From the NCBI RefSeq assembly GCF_007747655.1, contig NZ_CP036274.1, positions 1,178,001 through 1,242,000 of the forward strand: a stretch of 64,000 bases of DNA, given 5' to 3'. The notes beneath the pieces are model-generated. The model did no database searches. It saw only the letters and a list, made by a program, of their open reading frames with translations, and had not been told where the DNA came from. The DNA comes from Anatilimnocola aggregata. GTDB taxonomy: Bacteria; Planctomycetota; Planctomycetia; Pirellulales; Pirellulaceae. This document shows, one piece after another, positions 23,521 to 32,572 of this stretch. How positions within the stretch are numbered: the stretch's first letter is position 1; each line of letters begins with the position of its first letter. The translations under genes and the position numbers were made by a program.

Positions 23521-25146
23521 ATGCGTTCAAGCCAATCTCTATTGCCGCCTGTATGTACCGCTGCGCTTTTGGCGCTTGCGTGCATCACTGCCTGCGCTGC
23601 GTCGGGCTGTGCAACGTCTCGTCCGAAATCCATTGCAGCGCCAGTCGCGGCGCCGAACCCCGCAGCGCCGTCACCGGGAAGCAACACCTCACAGCGCCCA
23701 GTCGACCCTTCAATCGCACCGACGCGACCAGCCGTGCAGCCCGCGGGTTCTGCTATTCAGCAAGTTTCGTTAAATGAGCCTGAAGCGGTCCCTGCGCCGC
23801 AACCCTGGCCCGAGCCTTCGCGCGGCGTGCCGATGAATTTGGTCTCGGCGCTGGCTGCGACCGATGCGCAGAACCCGCAAGTCGAGTTTGCTCGCTGGCG
23901 CGTCCAAGAAGCTTATGCGCAGGCCCAGCGTGCGAATGTCCTGTGGTTGCCTCATCTCCGTTTGGGCATCGCTTACAACCGGCACGAAGGGGCGATTCAA
24001 GATGTCGCCGGGACGGTGTTCGATACCAGTCGCGGCGGCTATCAGGCCGGCCTCGGTCCCCATGCGGTGGGCCAAGGTTCGCCCAGCATTCCTGGCGTCT
24101 TGATGAACTTTCACGCTGCCGATGCCATCTTCCAGCCCAAGATTGCCGCCAGTGCGGCACAAGCTCGCAGTTGGGGAGCCCAGCAGGCGTCGAGCGATGA
24201 AATGCTCGACTCCGCGGTCCTTTACTTGGAACTATTGCGGGCAGAAGAAGAAGCCGAGATTGCTCGCGAGGTGACCGCGCACACCAAGCGTCTGGTCGAA
24301 CTCACCGGGGCCTATGCTCGCGCGGGACAAGGCCTGGAATCGGACTTCGATCGCGCGCAGACCGAACTATCGCTGCGCGAGACCGACCTTCTGCGGGCGC
24401 AAGAAACGGCCCAGGTCGCCTCGGCTCGTCTTGCGACTCAATTGCGACTCGATCCGGCGGAGCCAATTCTGGTGCAAGAGCCCGTGCCATTGCCAATTCG
24501 GCTTTTCGGACCCGATCATCCCACAGCTGACTTGGTTGCTGAGGGGTTGTCGTCTCGCCCCGAGTTGGCCGAAAGTCGCTGGCTGGTAACTGAGGCCGCT
24601 GAGCGACTACGCCGCGAGAAGTATGCTCCTTTGCTGCCGAGCCTGCTACTGGGCGTCAGCTACAACGGCATAAGTGGTGGACAAGGAACCAACTTCACTC
24701 CCTTCAAGGATCGCCTCGATGCCGATGCGATTGCTTACTGGGAACTGCGCAACTTCGGTTTTGGCGATCGGGCCGCACGCAACGAAGCAGGCGCGCGCGT
24801 TGAACAAGCCCGCTGGCGCGAAGTGGCAGCGCTCGATCGCGTGGCGGGTGAAATTGTCGAAGCGCACGCGCGGGTTCGCTCGCGCACTCAGCAGATTGTC
24901 ATCGCTGAAAAAGGAGTCGCTTCGGCCGTCGAATCGTACCGCCGCAATCTGCTCCGGATCGAAAACTCGCAAGGACTGCCCATTGAAACGCTGCAAGCGA
25001 TCCAAGCTTTGGGGCTCGCGCGACGCGACTACTTGCGGACGGTCATCGACTTCAACATTGCCCAGTTTCAGCTGCTGCGTGCCATTGGCGGCGGTAGTCC
25101 GCGTTTCTTAGGTGTCGAGGCGACTGCTCCTCCTGCTGGACAATAA
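23521..25146 (+). CDS. TolC-family outer membrane efflux lipoprotein
   Basis: The start at 23521 is chosen because it gives a lipoprotein signal (MRSSQSLLPPVC..., lipobox AASGC at about residues 28-32); the frame opens earlier at 23428 without one. The 541-residue product has two TolC repeats: an early helical hairpin (ARWRVQEAYAQAQRANVLWL) and long coiled segments (about 200-260 and 430-500), with PELAESRWLVTEAAERL in the second. It forms the outer-membrane channel of a tripartite pump and precedes the RND permease and adaptor. Length is normal for the family. Confidence 0.88.
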   Translation: MRSSQSLLPPVCTAALLALACITACAASGCATSRPKSIAAPVAAPNPAAPSPGSNTSQRPVDPSIAPTRPAVQPAGSAIQQVSLNEPEAVPAPQPWPEPSRGVPMNLVSALAATDAQNPQVEFARWRVQEAYAQAQRANVLWLPHLRLGIAYNRHEGAIQDVAGTVFDTSRGGYQAGLGPHAVGQGSPSIPGVLMNFHAADAIFQPKIAASAAQARSWGAQQASSDEMLDSAVLYLELLRAEEEAEIAREVTAHTKRLVELTGAYARAGQGLESDFDRAQTELSLRETDLLRAQETAQVASARLATQLRLDPAEPILVQEPVPLPIRLFGPDHPTADLVAEGLSSRPELAESRWLVTEAAERLRREKYAPLLPSLLLGVSYNGISGGQGTNFTPFKDRLDADAIAYWELRNFGFGDRAARNEAGARVEQARWREVAALDRVAGEIVEAHARVRSRTQQIVIAEKGVASAVESYRRNLLRIENSQGLPIETLQAIQALGLARRDYLRTVIDFNIAQFQLLRAIGGGSPRFLGVEATAPPAGQ

Positions 25147-25229
25147 CGGTCCATCTGCAATCATCAGGGTGTCGCCAGGCACGAGGCTTCCCTTCTCGCC
25201 TCGCCCCCAGCCCTCCGATGTGGTGAATC

Positions 25230-28200
25230 ATGAATCCTGTAATCTTTGCGATGCGTCGACCGCTCACGGTCATCGTCGCAATCATCGCGGTGCTGCTGGC
25301 AGCCGGCGTGGCGGTGCGACCCAAAGCAGTCGATCAATACCTGGCGAAGTACAACATCGAGTTGCCCCTCAAGCGGATGCCGGTCGATATCTTTCCCGCG
25401 CTGAACCTGCCGGTGATCTACGTCTGCCAACCATACGGCGGCATGGACCCAGCCCAGATGGAAGGGCTGATTACCAACTATTACGAGTATCACTTTCTCT
25501 ACATCAGCGGCATTCATCACGTCGAGAGCAAGAACGTGCAAGGGAATGCGCTGATGAAGCTGCAGTTCCATCCGGGCACGAACATGGCCCAGGCAATGGC
25601 CGAGACGATTAACTACGTCAATCGCTCGCGGGCGTTCATGCCGCCGGGAACCGTGTCGCCGTTTGTGATGCGTTTCGACACCGGCAGCGTGCCGGTGGGC
25701 TACCTGGTACTTTCCAGCGAATCGCGCACCATCTCCGAGATTCAGGACATTGCGCTATTCAAAGTGCGGCCGCTGTTTTCGGCTTTGCCCGGGGTTTCGG
25801 CCCCGCCTCCCTTCGGCGGCAGTGCGCGAACCGTGGTGCTGCGCGTCGATCCCGACCGGCTGCGAGCCTACGGTGTCTCGGCCGATGACGTCATCAATTC
25901 GCTGGTCTCGGGCAACACGATCAGCCCTTCGGGCAACTTGCACGTCGGCGATTCTTACCCCATCGTCCCGATGAACGCGATGGTCCGTGAGCCGCGCGAA
26001 CTGGGGAACATTCCCATTCGGGCGGGGACGACGCCTTCGGTCTATCTGCGCGATCTGGCCACCATTGAAGACGCTGCCGACATCGCCGCGGGCTACGCTT
26101 TGGTAAATGGCCGTCGCGCCGTCTATATCCTTGCCACCAAGCGGGCAGACGCTTCGACGATGAGCGTGATCGATGAAATCAAACGCGCACTGCCGAGCAT
26201 GCAAAAGGAATTGCCCGACGATATCAAGGTGTCGTTTGAATTCGATCAATCACCGTACGTGACTCGCGCCATTGAAAGCCTGCTTAGTGAAGGAGCGCTT
26301 GGCGCACTGCTCACCGGGCTGATGGTCTTGGTCTTCTTGCGCGATTGGCGCAGTGCGCTCGTTGTGGTTCTGAATATTCCGCTGGCGATTGCGGCCTCGA
26401 TTGTCGGGCTCTGGCTCTGTGGCCAAACCATTAACTTAATGACGCTCGGCGGGCTGGCGCTCGCCGTGGGCATTCTGGTCGACGAAGCGACGGTGGAAAT
26501 CGAGAACATTCACGCGCAACTAGAAGGAACCGATTCGGTTGCCTTGGCCGTGCGCAGGGGGAACTCGCAAACGGCCGTACCTCGCCTGCTCGCGATGCTC
26601 TGCATCCTTGCGGTGTTTGTTCCCAGTTTCTTCATGACCGGCGCCGCCCGCGAACTGTTCGTGCCACTCTCGCTGGCCGTGGGCTTTGCGATGATCGCCT
26701 CCTACATTCTCTCCAGCACCTTTGTGCCCGTGTTATGCACCTGGCTGCTCAAGCATCACGCGCCTCGTGCAGCGACTGAACCGCGAACAGCGCTCGGCAA
26801 ACGGTTGAGTTCGATCGGTCGGTTATTGTCGTTCAATTTCTATCGCGATCTCTATGCTCGGTTTCTCGGCGGCGTGGTGGCGATTCGTTGGCTGGTGATA
26901 CCAGTCTACTTCGTAGGGACGATTCTCTTGATCGCGTTCTTCGGCAATCGCTTGGGGGTCGAAATCTTTCCGCAGACCGATGCCGGCGAATTTCGCTTGC
27001 GCCTGCGTGCCGCCGATGGGACGCACATCGAGAAGACCGAGCAGATTTCGCTCGAAGTGCTGGAGCATATCAAGCAGAAGGTCGGGCCAGATAATGTCGC
27101 GCTCACGCTCGGCTATGTCGGCATGATTCACTCGAACTTTCCGATCAACGCCGTCTATCAATTTTCGCGCGGGCCGGAAGAAGCGATTCTGCGCGTCGCC
27201 TTGCGACCCCACAGCGGCATCAACACCGAACAATTGAAAGAAGAACTGCGGCGCGAATTGCCCGACCGCTTGCCCGGTGTCCGCTTTTCCTTCGAACCGG
27301 CCGATATCGTCAGCGAAGTGATGAGCTTTGGTTCGCCGACGCCCATCGAAATTGCCGCTCGCGGGGGTTCTGTCGCAGAAAATCGCGCCTATCTCGATAA
27401 AGTGCAAAAGGGATTGGCCACCCTCCCTGAGTTGCGCGATACGCAGTTGTATCAATCGCTCGACTATCCCACGGTCGATATCAAACTCGACCGCGAGAAG
27501 GCGGGCAAAGCAAATGCGACAGCCGGCCAGGTCGCGCGATCGGTCTTGGCAGCAACCGCTTCAAGCCGCTTCGTCGTGCCGAACTACTGGCCCGATCCCA
27601 AGTCGGGCATTGGCTACCAGGTGCAAATTGAAGTGCCGCAACCGTTGCTTACGAGCTTGGATGACTTAGGCGCAATCCCCGTCCGGCAATCGGCTTCGCC
27701 ACTGTTGCTGCGCGATGTAGCCACTCTCAGCAGTGGGACGATGCCCGGGCAATACGACCGTTACAACATGAAGCGCGAGGTGAGTTTGACTGCGAATCTG
27801 GCGGGTGCCGATCTTGGGCGCGCTGCGGGCCGAATTACAAAAGTGCTCGACCAGGTGAAGCGCGAACATGAAGCGGCGATGGCGGAAGTAGCCAAGACGG
27901 GAACGAAGCCTCCCGCGATTTCGCACGAACTACGCGGACAGATTCCGCCGATGCGACAAATGATCAGCGGGCTGGGAATCGGGCTGCTTCTCGCGATTCT
28001 GGTGATCTTCCTGCTACTGACCGCCAACTTTCAATCGCTGCGGCTGGCCTTTGTGGCCGTCGCTGCCGCGCCGGCCGTGGTTGCCGGTGTGTTGGCCGCA
28101 CTCTACTTCACGGGCTCGACGCTCAACATTCAATCGTTCATCGGCGCGATCATGGCCATTGGTGTGGCAATGGCGAACGCGATTCTCCTCATCACGTTTG

Positions 28201-28526
28201 CCGAGAAAGCACGTCGTGAAGGGGCGGATGCTCGGGCGGCTGCCATCGACGGTGGTACGCATCGTCTGCGGGCGATTCTGATGACTAGCCTGGCAATGCT
28301 CGCGGGCATGCTTCCGCTGGCCTTAGCGCTCGGCGAAGCGGGCCCGCAAACGGCTCCCCTGGGACGCGCCGTCATGGGGGGCCTGCTGGCTGCGACCGTC
28401 ACCACGCTCATCGTCCTGCCTGCACTCTTCGCCATGTTGCAGTCGAGCGCCACGCGCGCAAGTGCATCGCTGGACCCTGCAGATGAACAGAGCCGGCACT
28501 TTGTCGCTGGATCGGAGAGTTTCTAA
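25230..28526 (+). CDS. RND-family efflux permease
   Basis: A 1098-residue inner-membrane pump with the usual first helix (MNPVIFAMRRPLTVIVAII), a periplasmic porter domain, and TM clusters at about 345-540 and 905-1080. TM4 reads AVGILVDEATVEIEN, so the paired acidic residues are Asp-Glu where AcrB has Asp407-Asp408. TM10 reads IGVAMANAILLITF, so the Lys940 position of AcrB is Ala. The adaptor ATG overlaps its stop by one base. Order TolC-pump-adaptor suggests one operon. Substrate is unknown; its nearest functional class (drug versus metal) cannot be told from these motifs. Confidence 0.88.
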   Translation: MNPVIFAMRRPLTVIVAIIAVLLAAGVAVRPKAVDQYLAKYNIELPLKRMPVDIFPALNLPVIYVCQPYGGMDPAQMEGLITNYYEYHFLYISGIHHVESKNVQGNALMKLQFHPGTNMAQAMAETINYVNRSRAFMPPGTVSPFVMRFDTGSVPVGYLVLSSESRTISEIQDIALFKVRPLFSALPGVSAPPPFGGSARTVVLRVDPDRLRAYGVSADDVINSLVSGNTISPSGNLHVGDSYPIVPMNAMVREPRELGNIPIRAGTTPSVYLRDLATIEDAADIAAGYALVNGRRAVYILATKRADASTMSVIDEIKRALPSMQKELPDDIKVSFEFDQSPYVTRAIESLLSEGALGALLTGLMVLVFLRDWRSALVVVLNIPLAIAASIVGLWLCGQTINLMTLGGLALAVGILVDEATVEIENIHAQLEGTDSVALAVRRGNSQTAVPRLLAMLCILAVFVPSFFMTGAARELFVPLSLAVGFAMIASYILSSTFVPVLCTWLLKHHAPRAATEPRTALGKRLSSIGRLLSFNFYRDLYARFLGGVVAIRWLVIPVYFVGTILLIAFFGNRLGVEIFPQTDAGEFRLRLRAADGTHIEKTEQISLEVLEHIKQKVGPDNVALTLGYVGMIHSNFPINAVYQFSRGPEEAILRVALRPHSGINTEQLKEELRRELPDRLPGVRFSFEPADIVSEVMSFGSPTPIEIAARGGSVAENRAYLDKVQKGLATLPELRDTQLYQSLDYPTVDIKLDREKAGKANATAGQVARSVLAATASSRFVVPNYWPDPKSGIGYQVQIEVPQPLLTSLDDLGAIPVRQSASPLLLRDVATLSSGTMPGQYDRYNMKREVSLTANLAGADLGRAAGRITKVLDQVKREHEAAMAEVAKTGTKPPAISHELRGQIPPMRQMISGLGIGLLLAILVIFLLLTANFQSLRLAFVAVAAAPAVVAGVLAALYFTGSTLNIQSFIGAIMAIGVAMANAILLITFAEKARREGADARAAAIDGGTHRLRAILMTSLAMLAGMLPLALALGEAGPQTAPLGRAVMGGLLAATVTTLIVLPALFAMLQSSATRASASLDPADEQSRHFVAGSESF

Positions 28527-29890
28527 TGTTTGCCAGATATCGCTGCCGCTCATTCGTTTCTGCTGTGGCCTTAGCCACCTGCGCCGGCTGTACACCACCG
28601 CCGACCTCCGGCCTCAGTCATGGCGAGCCAAGTGCAACCCTCGCAGCAACCACCACGACCAGTGGTAGTTCGGTAATGCGCGTGGCAACGATCAAGCCCG
28701 TGCGTAAGACACTTGTACGTCGCGTCGAACAGCCCGGCGAGATACATGCCTTTGAACAAACTCCTCTGTATTCGAAGGTCACCGGCTTCGTTAGCACTAT
28801 TCATGTCGATATTGGCGATCGTGTGAAAACTGGCCAGTTGCTCGCTGAAATCTCCATTCCCGAGTACGAGCAGGAGTTGAAGCAGAAGCAGGCCCTCGTG
28901 GCGCAGGCCGCCGCCGAAACGACGCAAGCCCAAGCTTCGATCAAGGTTGCCAAATCGTCGCTGCAATCGGCTCAAGCGCTAGCCGCCGAAGCGGAAGCGG
29001 GGCAAGAACGACTCGAAGCAGAGTTTCAACGAGCCACTTCGGAACTCGAACGCTTCACGGCGCTATTCGCAGAAAAAGCGATCACCCAGAAAACGCTCGA
29101 CGAGACACAGGCCACCCATCGCGCCGCGAACGCGGCCCGTAGTGAAGCGAAGGCCCGCATCATCTCGGCCCAGGCAGTCGTCGCCGAAAAGCAAGCTGGC
29201 GTTGAGCAGGCCCAGGCCGATGCGTTGGCCATCGCCTCGAAGGAAGACGTCGCGAAAGCCGACGAACAACGGCTCCGCGCGGTTCACGAATACACGCGGA
29301 TTCTCGCCCCCTACAACAGCATCGTCACCGAGAGGAACATCGACGCGGGGCACCTGGTGCAGCCAGGCAAAAGCGCCAGTGATAAACCTCTGTTTGTGGT
29401 GGTGCAGGCCGATACCGTGCGAGTGTTTGTCGATGTCCCCGAGGCTGATGCCGGCTTCGTCTCCAAGGACTGCGAAGCGTCGATTCGCATTCCTTCGGCT
29501 GGCAATCGCACTATTGCCGGCAAAGTCACGCGTACCGCTTGGCTGCTTCATCCCACCACGCGCACGCTCCGCGCGGAAATCGACATGCCGAACGAAGACG
29601 GCACACTGCGACCAGGCATGTACGTGATTGCCGATTTGAAAGTCGCCGAACGGCCCGATACGTATGCCTTGCCGCGAACTGCAATCCTGTGGAAAGATCA
29701 GCAGGCATCGTGCCTCACGGTGAATGCGGACAACGTCATCGTCCGCATCCCCATCGTCACGGGCATCCGCGCTGGCGAAGAAGTGGAAATTGTCTCGGGT
29801 CTCACCGGCGACGAACGGATTATCGCCGGCAACGTGGCTGCCTATCGCGAAGGCCAGTCCGTGGAAGTGGTCTCAATACCGCCCAAGTAA
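28526..29890 (+). CDS. HlyD/AcrA-type periplasmic adaptor lipoprotein
   Basis: The ATG overlaps the pump stop (TAATG). The 454-residue protein starts with a lipoprotein signal (VSAVALATCAGCTPP). It then has the lipoyl-like barrel-sandwich half (KVTGFVSTIHVDIGDRVKTG), a long alpha-helical hairpin (QALVAQAAAETTQAQASIK...), the second barrel-sandwich half (ILAPYNSIVTERNIDAGHLV) and a beta barrel with a membrane-proximal domain (GTLRPGMYVIADLKV). It links the pump to the outer-membrane channel. All parts are present. Confidence 0.9.
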   Translation: MFARYRCRSFVSAVALATCAGCTPPPTSGLSHGEPSATLAATTTTSGSSVMRVATIKPVRKTLVRRVEQPGEIHAFEQTPLYSKVTGFVSTIHVDIGDRVKTGQLLAEISIPEYEQELKQKQALVAQAAAETTQAQASIKVAKSSLQSAQALAAEAEAGQERLEAEFQRATSELERFTALFAEKAITQKTLDETQATHRAANAARSEAKARIISAQAVVAEKQAGVEQAQADALAIASKEDVAKADEQRLRAVHEYTRILAPYNSIVTERNIDAGHLVQPGKSASDKPLFVVVQADTVRVFVDVPEADAGFVSKDCEASIRIPSAGNRTIAGKVTRTAWLLHPTTRTLRAEIDMPNEDGTLRPGMYVIADLKVAERPDTYALPRTAILWKDQQASCLTVNADNVIVRIPIVTGIRAGEEVEIVSGLTGDERIIAGNVAAYREGQSVEVVSIPPK

Positions 29891-29914
29891 TTTGCTGCGG
29901 TTTTTGAGACACAA

Positions 29915-32263
29915 TTAGTACAGATAGCTGACAGTGGCCCGCACGTTGAACGGTGCGCCCTGGTAGATCTGATAAGAGTTGGAAGAGCCGAGGGCGTATT
30001 GAATGTTGCCTAGATTTTCCAAGTAGACGCCGGTGTTGAACTGTCCCTTTTGATAGTACAGTCCCGCATCAAACCGGCTGTAGCTGGGCAAATCGACAGC
30101 ATTGGGCGCGTTGGGATCCAAATCCGCTTGCCGTTCGCCGACATATACCCAGCCGAGGGCGGCACCCCAGGTTTGATAGCCGTCGTTAACCAGGTTGTAG
30201 CGCGACCAGATATTCGCGTTGTTGTACGGCACATTGCGTGCTCGCGCGCCATCCAACATGAGTAGCGGGTCGTTGTTAAACACCGCAGAATCGCAGTAGC
30301 AGTAGTTGGCAATCATGCTCCAGTCGCTCGTGATGTTGCCGATCAGGTTGATTTCGGCACCTTGGGTTTCGACCTCACCAACTTGGACGAAGACGCCGGG
30401 ATTCGGGTTGAACGTGTCGTTTTGCCGCACGGTGCGATAGCCGCAGGCCGTCAAACTCAAGCCGTCGACGAGCAAGGTCTTAATGCCCGCTTCGTGGCTT
30501 TCGCCGAGAACCGGACGGAGCGTTTGTCCAGGCAGCAGGAAGTACGCACCACCACCAGGCGGGCTGAACGACTGAGTGTAGCTGTAGTAGAAGGCCAGGC
30601 TTTCATCGGCCCAGGGTTGATAGATCAAGCCGCCACGTGGTGAAGCGCGATTGAAGTTCTGTTCAGTGACTTGATCTGGCCCGAACCCGCTACCATCGCC
30701 CACATCAATTGAACGGTTGAAGTAGAAATCAACCGTGTCGACGCGAACGCCGCCGAGTGCCTTCCAGTAGGGAGTAATTTCAACCAGGTCCTGGACGTAG
30801 CCACCCACTCGCTGTTGCCGGAAGTCATTGGTCCGGATCCCAAACAACTGCTGAGTGGGCAGGTTGTTGTAAACCGGGTTCGTTACGTCGAATTGTTCGA
30901 AAATCGGAATGAACGGAGGCAGCATCGGAATGCCTGGGTTCGGAATAGCCCCCACAACCGCCGAATTAGAGGTGAACTCCGAATTCGAGTTCAGGTAGGC
31001 GTACTCCATGCCCACCAGGAACTTGTGCTTCATCTCCCCGGTCCAGAACTCGCCTCCCAAGTTGGTGACCAGCGAGTGTGTTTCTTCGTCGTTGTAAGGC
31101 GAATTACTGCGGACGCGATTAAAAAATGGATCGACTGGCGAGACTGGAGGCCCGATCGGAATAAATGGCGCGGCAGCTGCTGTTGTCGACGATGGCGTTT
31201 CGACAAACAGCGAGTAGCCACCAATGCTGAAGAACCAGTCGTCGTTGATCTGGTGATTCAACACCAGCGATTGGCGAAATTCTTCCCCAGCAAAGAAATC
31301 GTTCGCGGGTTCCCCGACATAGACATTGGGCTCCAGGAAGAGCGGATCGCCGAAGACGGCTGGCGTTCCTTGATTGCCACGACGATGATCTTTGTGCCAC
31401 TCGCCGTTCCAGGTGAGCGTGGTGTCTTGATCGAGCAGGAACGTCACTACCGGTGCGATTTGCGTGCGATGGGTATAGTCGAAGTCGACAAAGCCGTTCA
31501 CGTCTTCCTGGGCCGCGTTCAAGCGAAACAGGATGTTGCCAGAAGTGCTGACGTTGTTCGCATCGACTGTGAACCGGCTTTGCTCGTAAGCGCCGAAGGT
31601 ATAGCCAAAGTTAGCGAATTGAGCGTCGAGTGGTTTCTTCGTAATCAGATTGACGAGACCAGCAGCATCGCCGGCTCCGTACAGGATTGACGCGGGGCCT
31701 TTCAGAATTTCGATTCGTTCGACGTTCTGAAAATCGCGCGGTACCCCCGTGCGATCGAGAAAGCCGTCTTTGCGGAAGTTGCTCGAAGTGAGCTGCTGAC
31801 CGCGAATAAGAATTCGATCGAAGAATTGGCTATCCCCCTGAAACACGACGCCGCCGGCATTTCGGATCACGTCTTGAAATCGCAAGGCACTTTGATCGTT
31901 CAGCGTATCGCGGGTGATCGTGTTCACTGTTGCCGGCAGGTCGGCGTCGGGAATGGCGATGATCGTGCCCGTAGTCGACGTTTCAGCTCGGTAGCCTTCA
32001 GTCGGTTGATTGCTGAAGATCGTGCCATCCAAGATCGATCGAGACAGGTCCCCTTGTTCAAAACCGTCCATTACCGGCTGCGTCGGTGGAGCAGCTTTCA
32101 CTTCTGTCGGCGGCAACGTTGGCGGCTGACCAGCTTCCTGCGCGAACGACCGCGGCAAATCACCAACTGCCGACCAGCCCAAGAGCCCCATTGCTGCCAG
32201 CGAGAGGTACCAGGGAGCACGGCTCGTGGATTCATGGCGTTGCAGGATGGAGAGGACTTTCAT
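29915..32263 (-). CDS. TonB-dependent siderophore-type receptor
   Basis: A 782-residue outer-membrane receptor, convergent with the efflux operon. A signal peptide (LSLAAMGLLGWSAVG... SFAQ) precedes a Pro-rich TonB-interacting linker. The plug domain follows (TVNTITRDTLNDQSALRFQD, RILIRGQQL, ERIEILKGPASILYGAGDAAG LVNLITKKP), then a 22-strand barrel ending NVRATVSYLY with the C-terminal aromatic residue needed for outer-membrane assembly. It resembles FhuA/FpvA-like siderophore receptors. No TonB or siderophore gene is adjacent, and no Fur site was recognised upstream. Confidence 0.9.
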   Translation of the reverse strand: MKVLSILQRHESTSRAPWYLSLAAMGLLGWSAVGDLPRSFAQEAGQPPTLPPTEVKAAPPTQPVMDGFEQGDLSRSILDGTIFSNQPTEGYRAETSTTGTIIAIPDADLPATVNTITRDTLNDQSALRFQDVIRNAGGVVFQGDSQFFDRILIRGQQLTSSNFRKDGFLDRTGVPRDFQNVERIEILKGPASILYGAGDAAGLVNLITKKPLDAQFANFGYTFGAYEQSRFTVDANNVSTSGNILFRLNAAQEDVNGFVDFDYTHRTQIAPVVTFLLDQDTTLTWNGEWHKDHRRGNQGTPAVFGDPLFLEPNVYVGEPANDFFAGEEFRQSLVLNHQINDDWFFSIGGYSLFVETPSSTTAAAAPFIPIGPPVSPVDPFFNRVRSNSPYNDEETHSLVTNLGGEFWTGEMKHKFLVGMEYAYLNSNSEFTSNSAVVGAIPNPGIPMLPPFIPIFEQFDVTNPVYNNLPTQQLFGIRTNDFRQQRVGGYVQDLVEITPYWKALGGVRVDTVDFYFNRSIDVGDGSGFGPDQVTEQNFNRASPRGGLIYQPWADESLAFYYSYTQSFSPPGGGAYFLLPGQTLRPVLGESHEAGIKTLLVDGLSLTACGYRTVRQNDTFNPNPGVFVQVGEVETQGAEINLIGNITSDWSMIANYCYCDSAVFNNDPLLMLDGARARNVPYNNANIWSRYNLVNDGYQTWGAALGWVYVGERQADLDPNAPNAVDLPSYSRFDAGLYYQKGQFNTGVYLENLGNIQYALGSSNSYQIYQGAPFNVRATVSYLY

Positions 32264-32572
32264 GGTGGGATCAATTCTCGTGGGTAGCAGGAATTGGCTA
32301 CCTATGACAATCGTCCCATCGGCCGAAGCAAATAAAGACTCATTCGTTGGAATGTCAGAATGTTAAGCTCTACCGAATCGCTAGCACCCGAACCACAGAA
32401 ATCGTTTGATGGCTTGATCCTTTTCGGGTCTGCGGCTGGCTTCTGCCTTCGGATTGCAGGTGGGTTTGAACCTTAAGTAGACCGTTTTGCAGCACTTTTG
32501 ATTGCGGGTTGAACGCCGCCAACAGTTACAATTTCGTCGCAGTGGAGACATTCGCTCCCACCTTCCTCTCCG
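32264..32572. other. Divergent intergenic region
   Basis: About 310 bases between the receptor and the sensor kinase. It should carry both promoters. No Fur box or other known operator was found by eye. Confidence 0.4.
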
